From Bacteroidia bacterium (GTDB taxonomy: Bacteria; Bacteroidota; Bacteroidia; Cytophagales; Cyclobacteriaceae), in NCBI GenBank assembly GCA_016650355.1, contig JAENVX010000289.1:1-15466 (forward strand): 15,466 bases of DNA. The letters run 5' to 3'. This document shows, piece after piece, positions 6,648 through 13,616 of the stretch; position 1 is the first letter of the stretch; each line of letters opens with the position of its first letter. The translations under genes and the position numbers were made by a program. Below the pieces are notes generated by a model, which was not told the DNA's origin, searched no databases, and saw only the letters and a list, made by a program, of their open reading frames with translations.

Positions 6648-8531
6648 ATGGCGAAAGAGACAACAGAATACAACGAATCGAGTATTAAATCCCTCGATTG
6701 GCGAGAGCATATTCGACTCCGTCCTGGAATGTACATTGGTAAGTTGGGCGATGGTTCAGCTAAAGACGATGGCATTTATGTGCTGGTAAAGGAGACGATC
6801 GATAATTCCATTGATGAGCACATGATGGGATACGGTAAAACGATCGATGTGAAGATCACGGATCAACATGTTAGCGTTCGTGACTACGGAAGGGGTATTC
6901 CATTGGGTAAAGTAGTCGATGTGGTCTCCAAGATTAATACAGGAGCAAAGTACGATTCAGGAGCTTTTCAAAAGTCAGTTGGATTAAATGGTGTAGGAAC
7001 AAAGGCTGTTAATGCTTTATCGAATTTTTTTAAAGTTCAGGCCTTTCGCGATGGTCAGACTAAACTTGCTGAGTTTAAGAAGGGAATACTAACCAGTGAT
7101 CCTAAAGTTGGGAAAAGTAGTGATAAGAACGGAACACTTGTAGAGTTCGAACCGGACAACACAATGTTCAAGAATTATCATTTTATTCCGGAGTACCTGG
7201 ATGACTTGATGTGGAACTATGCCTTCCTTAACGCAGGCCTCACGATAAACTATAATGGACGAAAGTTTTATTCTAAGGATGGACTTCTTGATTTATTAAA
7301 GCAGAAGGCTGATGCGGATGAGATACGCTATCCTATTATCCATTGCACCGGTGATGATATTGAGTTTGCCCTGACGCACGGTAACCAATATGGAGAAGAG
7401 TACTACTCTTTCGTAAACGGACAAAATACTACACAAGGTGGAACTCACCTAGCAGCTTTCCGTGAGGGTATTGTTCGTGGTACACGCGATTTTTTCAAGA
7501 AGGACTTTGATGCTGCAGACATCCGCGCCAGTATAGTAGGTGCCATAGCAGTACGTGTGCAAGAGCCCGTTTTTGAATCGCAGACAAAAACAAAACTGGG
7601 TTCCATTAACATGACACCGGAAGTCGGTCAATCGGTCAAAAATTTTGTTGGCGATTTTGTTTCGAAAGAACTTGAGATTTATCTGCATAAAAATCCGGCA
7701 GCGGCCGATGCATTGCAAAAACGTATTCTTCAATCGGAACGCGAACGAAAAGAAATTGCAGGGATAAAGAAGTTGGCAAATGAACGTGCAAAAAAAGCTA
7801 ACCTTCACAACAAGAAGCTCCGCGATTGTCGCTTCCATTTTGATGATCAGAAGGGGGAGAAGGGAATGGAATCTGTTGTCTTTATCACAGAAGGAGATTC
7901 TGCAAGCGGTTCCATTACAAAATCGCGCGATGTTGAAACACAAGCCGTGTTTAGTTTACGGGGCAAGCCTCTGAACTGTTACGGCTTAACAAAGAAAGTA
8001 GTGTATGAAAATGAAGAGTTCAACCTCCTTCAACATGCGTTAAACATTGAGGACGGATTGGATGGATTGCGTTACAACAAAGTAATCATAGCGACAGATG
8101 CAGATGTGGATGGAATGCACATTCGTCTTTTGTTAATGACTTTCTTTCTTCAATTCTTCCCTGACTTGGTTAAAGCAAATCACGTCTATGTTTTGGAAAC
8201 TCCATTGTTCAGAGTTCGTAACAAGAAGGAGACCATCTACTGCTACAGTGAGGAGGAAAAAAAGGCAGCTGTGAGCAAATTGGGAAGTAAACCTGAAATC
8301 ACTCGCTTCAAAGGATTAGGAGAAATCTCACCTGAAGAATTTGGGACTTTCATTGGCGACAATATCCGTTTGCAACCGGTCCTGTTAACAAAGGAAAGTC
8401 ACCTGGCGAAACTACTCGAGTTTTATATGGGCAAAAACACACCGGACAGACAAGAGTTTATTATTGACAATTTGAGGATTGAGTTAGATGTAATTGAAGA
8501 GAATGAGAAACCAGAGGAAGTTGAGATTTAG
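6648..8531 (+). CDS. parE: DNA topoisomerase IV subunit B (ATPase)
   Basis: ParE is the ATPase subunit of the ParC2ParE2 type IIA topoisomerase that decatenates daughter chromosomes. The 627-residue product has the expected order of domains. The GHKL ATPase spans about 15-220, with KETIDNSIDEH (48-58; Glu49 as general base, Asn53 for magnesium), RDYGRGIP (78-85) and the ATP-lid GLNGVGTKAVNALS (112-125). The transducer domain follows at about 225-400, and its QTKTKLGS (312-319) carries the switch lysine. The TOPRIM domain has EGDSASG (415-421, Glu415) and DADVDGMH (484-491, Asp484, Asp486 and Asp488). The C-terminal RFKGLGE (553-559) contacts ParC and DNA. The length, without the GyrB insert seen in proteobacteria, and the parC gene 39 bp downstream favour topoisomerase IV over gyrase. 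The ATG at 6648 is the obvious start. Confidence 0.94.
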   Translation: MAKETTEYNESSIKSLDWREHIRLRPGMYIGKLGDGSAKDDGIYVLVKETIDNSIDEHMMGYGKTIDVKITDQHVSVRDYGRGIPLGKVVDVVSKINTGAKYDSGAFQKSVGLNGVGTKAVNALSNFFKVQAFRDGQTKLAEFKKGILTSDPKVGKSSDKNGTLVEFEPDNTMFKNYHFIPEYLDDLMWNYAFLNAGLTINYNGRKFYSKDGLLDLLKQKADADEIRYPIIHCTGDDIEFALTHGNQYGEEYYSFVNGQNTTQGGTHLAAFREGIVRGTRDFFKKDFDAADIRASIVGAIAVRVQEPVFESQTKTKLGSINMTPEVGQSVKNFVGDFVSKELEIYLHKNPAAADALQKRILQSERERKEIAGIKKLANERAKKANLHNKKLRDCRFHFDDQKGEKGMESVVFITEGDSASGSITKSRDVETQAVFSLRGKPLNCYGLTKKVVYENEEFNLLQHALNIEDGLDGLRYNKVIIATDADVDGMHIRLLLMTFFLQFFPDLVKANHVYVLETPLFRVRNKKETIYCYSEEEKKAAVSKLGSKPEITRFKGLGEISPEEFGTFIGDNIRLQPVLLTKESHLAKLLEFYMGKNTPDRQEFIIDNLRIELDVIEENEKPEEVEI

Positions 8532-8535
8532 TATC

Positions 8536-8549
8536 GATTCTTTCGAATC
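8536..8549 (+). repeat. Short stem-loop between parE and parC
   Basis: GATTC (8536-8540) pairs with GAATC (8545-8549) around the tetraloop TTTC. It starts four bases after the parE stop and 22 bases before the parC start, followed by AAAAAGGGCAG. A five-pair stem is too weak to end transcription. It may only affect processing or parC translation. Confidence 0.25.
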
Positions 8550-8570
8550 AAAAAGGGCAGATTAAGCAAC

Positions 8571-11438
8571 ATGAGTAAAAAAATTACAACAACACGAAAG
8601 AAAAAATCATCTGATAATGAAAGCGAGGATGATGTAGTTCATTCTATTTCGATTGATGGTCTTTATGAGAACTGGTTTCTCGATTACGCATCGTATGTAA
8701 TCCTGGAGAGGGCAGTTCCGCGTATTGAGGACGGCCTCAAGCCTGTGCAGCGAAGGATTTCGCATTCGATAAAAGAAATGGATGATGGTCGCTTTAATAA
8801 AGTGGCCAATGTGATTGGTAATACTATGCAGTATCATCCACATGGTGATGCTGCAATTGGTGAAGCGATCGTAAACCTTGGTCAGAAAGATTTACTTTTT
8901 GATACGCAAGGAAACTGGGGCGATGTACGGACAGGCGATAGTGCCGCAGCTCCGCGCTATATCGAAGCAAGGCTTTCTAAATTTGCTTTGGATGTAGTTT
9001 ATAATGCGCAAACTACGGAATGGCAACTATCCTATGATGGCCGGAAGAAGGAACCGGTTACACTGCCAGTAAAATTTCCGCTCTTGCTGGCGCAAGGCGT
9101 GGAGGGGATCGCAGTTGGTCTTTCAACTAAAATCCTACCTCATAATTTTTGTGAGTTAATCAAAGCATCAATTGATGCCCTTAAAGGAAAGAACCCAAAG
9201 ATTTATCCTGACTTTCTCACGGGGGGGCTGGCCGATTTCTCGGAATATGATCAGGGAATACGTGGTGGAAAAATAAAAGTACGGGCTAAGATTGAAATCA
9301 TTGATAAGAAAACCCTTGCGATCAAAGAGATACCATTTGGTACAACTACTACATCGTTGATGGAATCCATTGTGAAAGCAAGTGAGAAGGGTAAAATCAA
9401 AGTGAAGCAGGTGGTGGACAATACTGCCAAAGACGTAGAGATTCAGATCTTACTTCAGCCCGGTCTTTCACCTGAAATAGCAATTGATGCTTTGTATGCA
9501 TTTACGGACTGCGAAGTTTCTATTTCACCCAATGCCTGTGTAATCGTGGCCGACAAACCACAATTCATGAAGGTGAATGAGATCCTTAAATACAATACCG
9601 AACAAACAGTTAAACTTCTTAAGCAAGAACTAGAAATTAGGAAGGCTGAATTGATGGAGAAAATCCTTTTCTCATCGCTTGAAAAGATTTTTATTGAAAA
9701 GCGGATCTATCGTGATATAGAGGAAAGCGAAACTTTTGAAGCTGTCATCACAACAACGGATAAGGGATTGAAGCCTTATAAAAAACAGTTTTATCGCGAG
9801 ATCACAAGAGATGATATCCTTCGTTTGCTGGAAATCCGAATCAAGCGTATTTCCAAATTTGATTCATTCAAGGCTGATGAATTGATGCGTGACCTGGAAA
9901 AGGAGTTGAAAGAAACGCTCCACCACTTAAAACATCTCACAGATTATGCAATCGCCTATTACCAAAATCTATTGAATAAATATGGAAAAGGACGTGAGCG
10001 AAAGACTGAGATCAAGAGTTTCCAATCCGTAACAGCTACCGAAGTAATTGCAAATAATCAAAAGCTTTATGTAAACCGTGAAGACGGTTTCATCGGCTGG
10101 GGTTTGAAGAAGGATGAATACCTGACCGAATGTTCTGAATTGGATGACATCATTGCTATACGCAGAGATGGGAAAGTCAAAGTAAGCCGCATCAGCGAAA
10201 AAGTTTTTATGGGCAAAGACATTTTGCACGTGGGCGTTTGGAAAAAGGGGGATGTGCGCATGGTGTACAACCTGATATACAGCGATGGCAAAAGTGGTAA
10301 AACATTTGCCAAACGATTTACAATGCCTGCTATCATTCGTGATAAAGAGTATAACCTCGATCAGGGAAATCCAAACAGTAAAGTGCACTATCTTAGCGCC
10401 AACCCCAATGGGGAAGCTGAAGTAGTGGAGGTAAAGCTCAGCCAGTCGAGCACTGCACGTAAAAAGATTTTTGATTTTGATTTTTCTGAATTGGAAATTA
10501 AAGGAAGAGGGGCACGAGGAAATACCATTACTAAATACCCTGTTAGAAAAATTGACTTCAAAGAAGCAAAGGGTTCTACGCTAAGCGGTCTTGAGTTATG
10601 GTTTGATGAAGCATCGGGTCGATTGAATAAAGACAAAAGAGGTAAGCATGTAGGTAAGTTTGATGGAGACGACCTGATACTTTCTATTACTAAAGGTGGT
10701 GCTTACAAAATCACAAACTACGAGCTCACAAACAGATATGAGCCGGAAAAAACAATTTTGGTAGAAAAGCTTAATCCCAAGAAAGCAATCTCGGCTGTGT
10801 ACGTGGATGGTGAAAGCAAGCAGTATTTTGTAAAACGCTTTCAGATTGAAACCAACACGCTTGATAAAGAGTTTGGGTTTATTTCAGATGGCATTGGATC
10901 AAGATTAGAGTTTGTAACCACTTCTGATACTCCGGAGGTTGAAGTTGAATTAGTAAAAGGGAAAGGAAAGGAAAAAGAGATTGAGGTTATTAATTTGGAG
11001 GACATCATTGATGTGAAAGGCTGGAAGGCAGTGGGCAACCGATTGTCGCAGCATAAGATTACGAAAGTGAAACCTGTGGAGGAACCAGAAGATAGCGGCC
11101 TCGAGGAGGGGGATGATGACAATGAATTGGTAGAGGCTACTGAAACGAAGAGTTCTCAGTCGCTAAAAAAAAAAGAGGAGACAAGTCCAGAGTCGATCAT
11201 CGAGGAGGACGGGCAAGCAAGCCTCTTCGGAGAGGCAAACATCAAGCAATCAAAAACAACGGAAAACCACGGCCCAAAAGTCAACGGAAAGGATCCGCAG
11301 CCGCTCCCAAAAAGACCAAAAACCGAGCAAGCAAAGCTCTTCGGGCAAAGCCAGGAAAAAGACGTAGGGGATAAGGAGCGAGAAGAAAAGGAATCAAAGG
11401 CTTTTTCTGTTGGAGATTCAATTGACCTGGATTTATAA
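8571..11438 (+). CDS. parC: DNA topoisomerase IV subunit A with long C-terminal tail
   Basis: ParC is the DNA-cleaving subunit of topoisomerase IV and acts with ParE. Residues 1-25 are a charged lead-in. The winged-helix/tower breakage-reunion core runs from about 27 to 480, with catalytic Tyr130 in AAPRYIEARLS (127-137) next to Arg129. Its quinolone-contact helix is HPHGDAAIGE (89-98), with Ala94 and Glu98 at the positions of E. coli ParC Ser80 and Glu84. The beta-pinwheel DNA-wrapping domain is at about 495-840 and has one GyrA-box-like KGRGARG near 643-650. A full GyrA box (QRRGGKG) is absent, which favours ParC over GyrA. Residues about 840-955 are a hydrophilic, probably disordered tail. 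The stretch coded at 11175-11371 is T-poor and open in all three forward frames after an A10 run, so the tail's true frame is uncertain. The length of 955 exceeds E. coli ParC (about 750). Confidence 0.93.
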   Translation: MSKKITTTRKKKSSDNESEDDVVHSISIDGLYENWFLDYASYVILERAVPRIEDGLKPVQRRISHSIKEMDDGRFNKVANVIGNTMQYHPHGDAAIGEAIVNLGQKDLLFDTQGNWGDVRTGDSAAAPRYIEARLSKFALDVVYNAQTTEWQLSYDGRKKEPVTLPVKFPLLLAQGVEGIAVGLSTKILPHNFCELIKASIDALKGKNPKIYPDFLTGGLADFSEYDQGIRGGKIKVRAKIEIIDKKTLAIKEIPFGTTTTSLMESIVKASEKGKIKVKQVVDNTAKDVEIQILLQPGLSPEIAIDALYAFTDCEVSISPNACVIVADKPQFMKVNEILKYNTEQTVKLLKQELEIRKAELMEKILFSSLEKIFIEKRIYRDIEESETFEAVITTTDKGLKPYKKQFYREITRDDILRLLEIRIKRISKFDSFKADELMRDLEKELKETLHHLKHLTDYAIAYYQNLLNKYGKGRERKTEIKSFQSVTATEVIANNQKLYVNREDGFIGWGLKKDEYLTECSELDDIIAIRRDGKVKVSRISEKVFMGKDILHVGVWKKGDVRMVYNLIYSDGKSGKTFAKRFTMPAIIRDKEYNLDQGNPNSKVHYLSANPNGEAEVVEVKLSQSSTARKKIFDFDFSELEIKGRGARGNTITKYPVRKIDFKEAKGSTLSGLELWFDEASGRLNKDKRGKHVGKFDGDDLILSITKGGAYKITNYELTNRYEPEKTILVEKLNPKKAISAVYVDGESKQYFVKRFQIETNTLDKEFGFISDGIGSRLEFVTTSDTPEVEVELVKGKGKEKEIEVINLEDIIDVKGWKAVGNRLSQHKITKVKPVEEPEDSGLEEGDDDNELVEATETKSSQSLKKKEETSPESIIEEDGQASLFGEANIKQSKTTENHGPKVNGKDPQPLPKRPKTEQAKLFGQSQEKDVGDKEREEKESKAFSVGDSIDLDL
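11165..11174 (+). other. A10 homopolymer inside parC, possible slippage site
   Basis: Ten consecutive A's cover the third base of codon 865 (CTA) and codons 866-868 (AAA AAA AAA). Runs of nine or more A's are known sites of transcriptional slippage and also of sequencing error. Adding one A here moves translation into a frame that stays open for 66 codons to TAA at 11372-11374, giving a 934-residue product with a very basic end. Losing one A gives a frame open to TAG at 11365-11367. Confidence 0.6.
11214..11344 (+). repeat. Pair of 17-bp imperfect direct repeats in the parC tail
   Basis: CAAGCAAGCCTCTTCGG (11214-11230) and CAAGCAAAGCTCTTCGG (11328-11344) match at 15 of 17 bases, 114 bp apart and in the same codon phase. 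In the annotated frame they encode QASLFG (882-887) and QAKLFG (920-925). In the -1 frame they encode ASKPLR and ASKALR. Confidence 0.8.
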
Positions 11439-11469
11439 TATCATTCTAATAATACAGCAACTATTAGTC

Positions 11470-11477
11470 TATCTTTG
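11470..11477 (+). promoter_or_regulatory. Exact -7 element directly before the OmpA-domain gene
   Basis: TATCTTTG matches TAnnTTTG exactly and ends three bases before the ATG at 11481. Transcription from it would begin at or within a few bases of the start codon, giving a leaderless or nearly leaderless mRNA. No TTG or TTTG lies 17-23 bases upstream, so activity is uncertain. Confidence 0.45.
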
Positions 11478-11480
11478 AGC

Positions 11481-12143
11481 ATGATTAGAGTTTATTATAT
11501 TCTTTTTTTTGTATTCATCATTGCCGATTCAATAGCCCAGGAGATTACTGTGCAAGGCAAAGCAATTGATGCATTGGGCGGCAAAGGGATTAATGCAAAA
11601 ATTTCATATAAAAGTTATCCCACGGGTGGAATCTCAGGAACCATAAATGACAGCACCTTCTCATTCGAAATTTTTGGCTCTTCCAAGTATTCTGTAACTG
11701 CAGAGGCTAATGGGTTCATTTCAAATACCATATTAGTTGACCCAAAAGATGCAACGGTCGATCAGAAGATCGTTCGCAACATTTCCCTTATGCCAACAGG
11801 GCATACTGTTCGCTTAAGCCGGCTTATTTTTAATCAGGGAAAAGCACGAATCAATCCACAATCCTTTGCTGAACTGGATGAGGTTGTGGCAATGATGAAA
11901 ATTAACACCAAAATCGAAATTCAATTGGAAGGGCATACTGATCACCAGGGAAACGAAAAGGCCAATCTTAAGCTATCACAAGATCGTGTGGACGCTGTGA
12001 AAAAATATTTAGTCTCGAAGAAGATTTCTAAAAAGCGTATAAAGACAAAAGCATTTGGAGGAACACAACCACTTTCTAATGAGAAAACCGAAGAAGCAAG
12101 GTCTCTTAATAGAAGGGTAGAACTGCGGGTGCTGAAGAACTAG
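11481..12143 (+). CDS. OmpA-domain periplasmic protein with N-terminal beta-sandwich
   Basis: The product has 220 residues. I prefer the ATG at 11481 over a TTG two codons upstream, because that TTG lies inside the probable -7 element TATCTTTG. Residues 1-19 form a signal peptide (hydrophobic YYILFFVFII, cleavage after SIA). Residues 21-105 look like a carboxypeptidase-regulatory-like beta-sandwich (EITVQGKAIDALGGKGINAKI, then YSVTAEANGFISNTI). Residues about 108-218 are an OmpA C-terminal domain (PF00691). GHTDHQGNEKANLKLSQDR (151-169) holds Asp154 and Arg169, 15 apart like E. coli OmpA Asp271 and Arg286, which bind meso-diaminopimelate of peptidoglycan. The NRRVE motif is at 210-214. There is no outer-membrane barrel or lipobox, so it is probably a soluble periplasmic peptidoglycan-binding protein. 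It lies 42 bp after parC and 21 bp before the methyltransferase gene. Confidence 0.88.
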   Translation: MIRVYYILFFVFIIADSIAQEITVQGKAIDALGGKGINAKISYKSYPTGGISGTINDSTFSFEIFGSSKYSVTAEANGFISNTILVDPKDATVDQKIVRNISLMPTGHTVRLSRLIFNQGKARINPQSFAELDEVVAMMKINTKIEIQLEGHTDHQGNEKANLKLSQDRVDAVKKYLVSKKISKKRIKTKAFGGTQPLSNEKTEEARSLNRRVELRVLKN

Positions 12144-12164
12144 CAGCTGGGTCAACGCAAAATA

Positions 12165-12860
12165 ATGTCAATGACACCAGAAGAAAAGAATCAGCGGCTT
12201 AGTGATCATTTAGCCCAGTTCATTTCTGAACATAAAAAAACATCACTTGAAAAGGTACTAGAAAATCGAACGCGTTACATCACCGTAGTGTTGGAAGATA
12301 TTTTTCAGTCTCAGAATGCCAGCGCAGTAGTCCGCACATGTGAGTGCATGGGTTTGCAAGACATTCATGTAGTAGAAAGCAAAAGCGCCTATTCTGTTAA
12401 TAAGAAAGTAATTAAAGGCGCAAACAAGTGGATTGACTTGATCAGATACAAAGCGAAGGCGTCAAACAATATTGGAGATTGCTTTAAAAATCTAAAGGAA
12501 AAAGGTTATAGAATTTTAGTAACTGAGCCTGATGCAGAAGGAAGTTCAATTGATGAAATATTGGTAACTGACCAGCCCCTTGCTATTGTCATGGGCAATG
12601 AATTGGACGGGGCTTCCAAGTACGCTTTGCAGCATGCCGATGTGAAAGTCAAAATCCCAATGTATGGCTTTACGGAAAGTTTAAATATTTCAGTGAGCGC
12701 TGCCATTTGTCTGAATACCCTTGTTCCAAAGCTTCGTCAATCAGCAGTTGATTGGCAATTATCGTTAGCGGAGAAAGAGTTCATCCGATTACAGTGGTAT
12801 CGAAAAATTGTGAAGCGATCTGAGATTATCGAAAAGGAGTTTCTTCGATCAATTGAGTAA
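12165..12860 (+). CDS. trmH: TrmH/SpoU-family RNA 2'-O-ribose methyltransferase
   Basis: SPOUT enzymes of this group transfer a methyl group from S-adenosylmethionine to a ribose 2'-hydroxyl. TrmH itself modifies Gm18 in the tRNA D-loop. The 231-residue protein shows the three family motifs. Motif 1 is NASAVVRTCECMG (51-63), with the likely catalytic Arg57. Motif 2 is IVMGNELDGAS (141-151), and motif 3 is IPMYGFTESLNISVSAA (164-180), which forms the SAM-binding trefoil knot. RGAN/KGAN-like KGANKWI (84-90) also matches E. coli TrmH. A basic C-terminal helix (about 203-228) is where TrmH has its tRNA-binding extension. tRNA is the likely substrate, but an rRNA target cannot be excluded from sequence alone. 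The start ATG at 12165 has a second in-frame ATG two codons later. It probably shares a transcript with the OmpA-domain gene 21 bp upstream. Confidence 0.88.
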   Translation: MSMTPEEKNQRLSDHLAQFISEHKKTSLEKVLENRTRYITVVLEDIFQSQNASAVVRTCECMGLQDIHVVESKSAYSVNKKVIKGANKWIDLIRYKAKASNNIGDCFKNLKEKGYRILVTEPDAEGSSIDEILVTDQPLAIVMGNELDGASKYALQHADVKVKIPMYGFTESLNISVSAAICLNTLVPKLRQSAVDWQLSLAEKEFIRLQWYRKIVKRSEIIEKEFLRSIE

Positions 12861-12865
12861 CTTTG
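12858..12865 (+). promoter_or_regulatory. Exact -7 element overlapping the trmH stop codon
   Basis: TAACTTTG matches TAnnTTTG, and its first three bases are the TAA stop of the methyltransferase gene. It ends 21 bases before the sanA-like start codon, which is a normal leader distance. No TTTG is found 17-23 bases upstream, so this is a half-supported promoter. Confidence 0.4.
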
Positions 12866-12886
12866 TTTAGGCTTTAATTAATTTTT

Positions 12887-13531
12887 ATGGGATTTTGGAA
12901 AAGGGTGCTGTGGTGGCTGTTCCTATTAATTGTTTCTTTTTCACTACCGGTGATCATTGCAAATATTTGGGTGATCAAAAGCACAGAAGATAAGGTGTAT
13001 ACAAATTATCATCAACTACCGGAGAACGAAGTTGGCTTGGTGCTTGGCACCAGTAATAAACTCACAGATGGTTCGCCTAACCCATTTTTTGAAAATCGAA
13101 TAAAGACTGCCGCTGCGCTATATCATGAGAAAAAAGTAAGTCATTTTATACTAAGTGGAGATAACCGATCGAAATATTACAATGAACCATTTGAAATGAA
13201 AAAAGCGCTTATGAAATTAGGTGTGCCGGAATCCGCCATCACATTGGATTATGCTGGGCTAAGAACACTTGATTCCGTAGTTCGCAGCAAAGAAATATTT
13301 GGCCAAGACCGGATCACGATCATCACGCAACCATTCCATTGCTATAGGGCTATATTCATTAGTAATTATTACAATATTAATGCGGTAGCAGTTGCTTTAG
13401 AATCCGGTGAAGAAGAGGTATTTAACATTTACTTTAGAGAATATCTCGCCCGAACAAAGGCTATTCTGGATCTCTATGTTTTGAAAACAGCACCCCGCCA
13501 TCTGGGGGATAAGGAGCCTTTGGATATTTAA
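12887..13531 (+). CDS. sanA: SanA/YdcF-family (DUF218) inner-membrane protein
   Basis: The product has 214 residues with one N-terminal membrane anchor (about 7-29, WKRVLWWLFLLIVSFSLPVI). The rest lies in the periplasm. The DUF218 core is clear: VGLVLGTSNKL (49-59), FFENRIKTA (67-75), HFILSGDNRSKYYNEPFEMK (86-105), LDYAGLRTLDSVVRSKEIFG (120-139) and ITQPFHCYRAIFI (146-158). The order and the DYAGxRTxDSxxR block match SanA of enterobacteria, whose loss makes E. coli more permeable to vancomycin at high temperature. Its biochemical activity is unknown, although related YdcF binds SAM. The length is slightly below E. coli SanA (239). The assignment to SanA rather than another DUF218 subgroup is good but rests on motif recall. 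The next gene, a DUF5686 outer-membrane protein, also points to an envelope role. Confidence 0.85.
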   Translation: MGFWKRVLWWLFLLIVSFSLPVIIANIWVIKSTEDKVYTNYHQLPENEVGLVLGTSNKLTDGSPNPFFENRIKTAAALYHEKKVSHFILSGDNRSKYYNEPFEMKKALMKLGVPESAITLDYAGLRTLDSVVRSKEIFGQDRITIITQPFHCYRAIFISNYYNINAVAVALESGEEEVFNIYFREYLARTKAILDLYVLKTAPRHLGDKEPLDI

Positions 13532-13616
13532 TAATCTTAAGAGAAAACCTTCAGAGTTTAATTTCCTATCGTTGAAAAAACGTATAAATGCTTAATTTTA
13601 CTTTTAATTCATTTCT

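Noticed and set aside
7449..7943. 164-codon open frame antisense to parE
   Set aside because: It lies wholly inside the well-supported parE gene, is cysteine- and phenylalanine-rich without any domain, and follows from the codon pattern of the sense strand.
11446..11467. CTAATA/TATTAG inverted repeat after parC as a terminator
   Set aside because: The six-pair stem is entirely A-T except one C-G pair and has no T-run after it, so it would not end transcription.
11475..11480. TTG start two codons upstream for the OmpA-domain gene
   Set aside because: The TTG is part of the TATCTTTG promoter-like element, and the ATG at 11481 starts a normal signal peptide.
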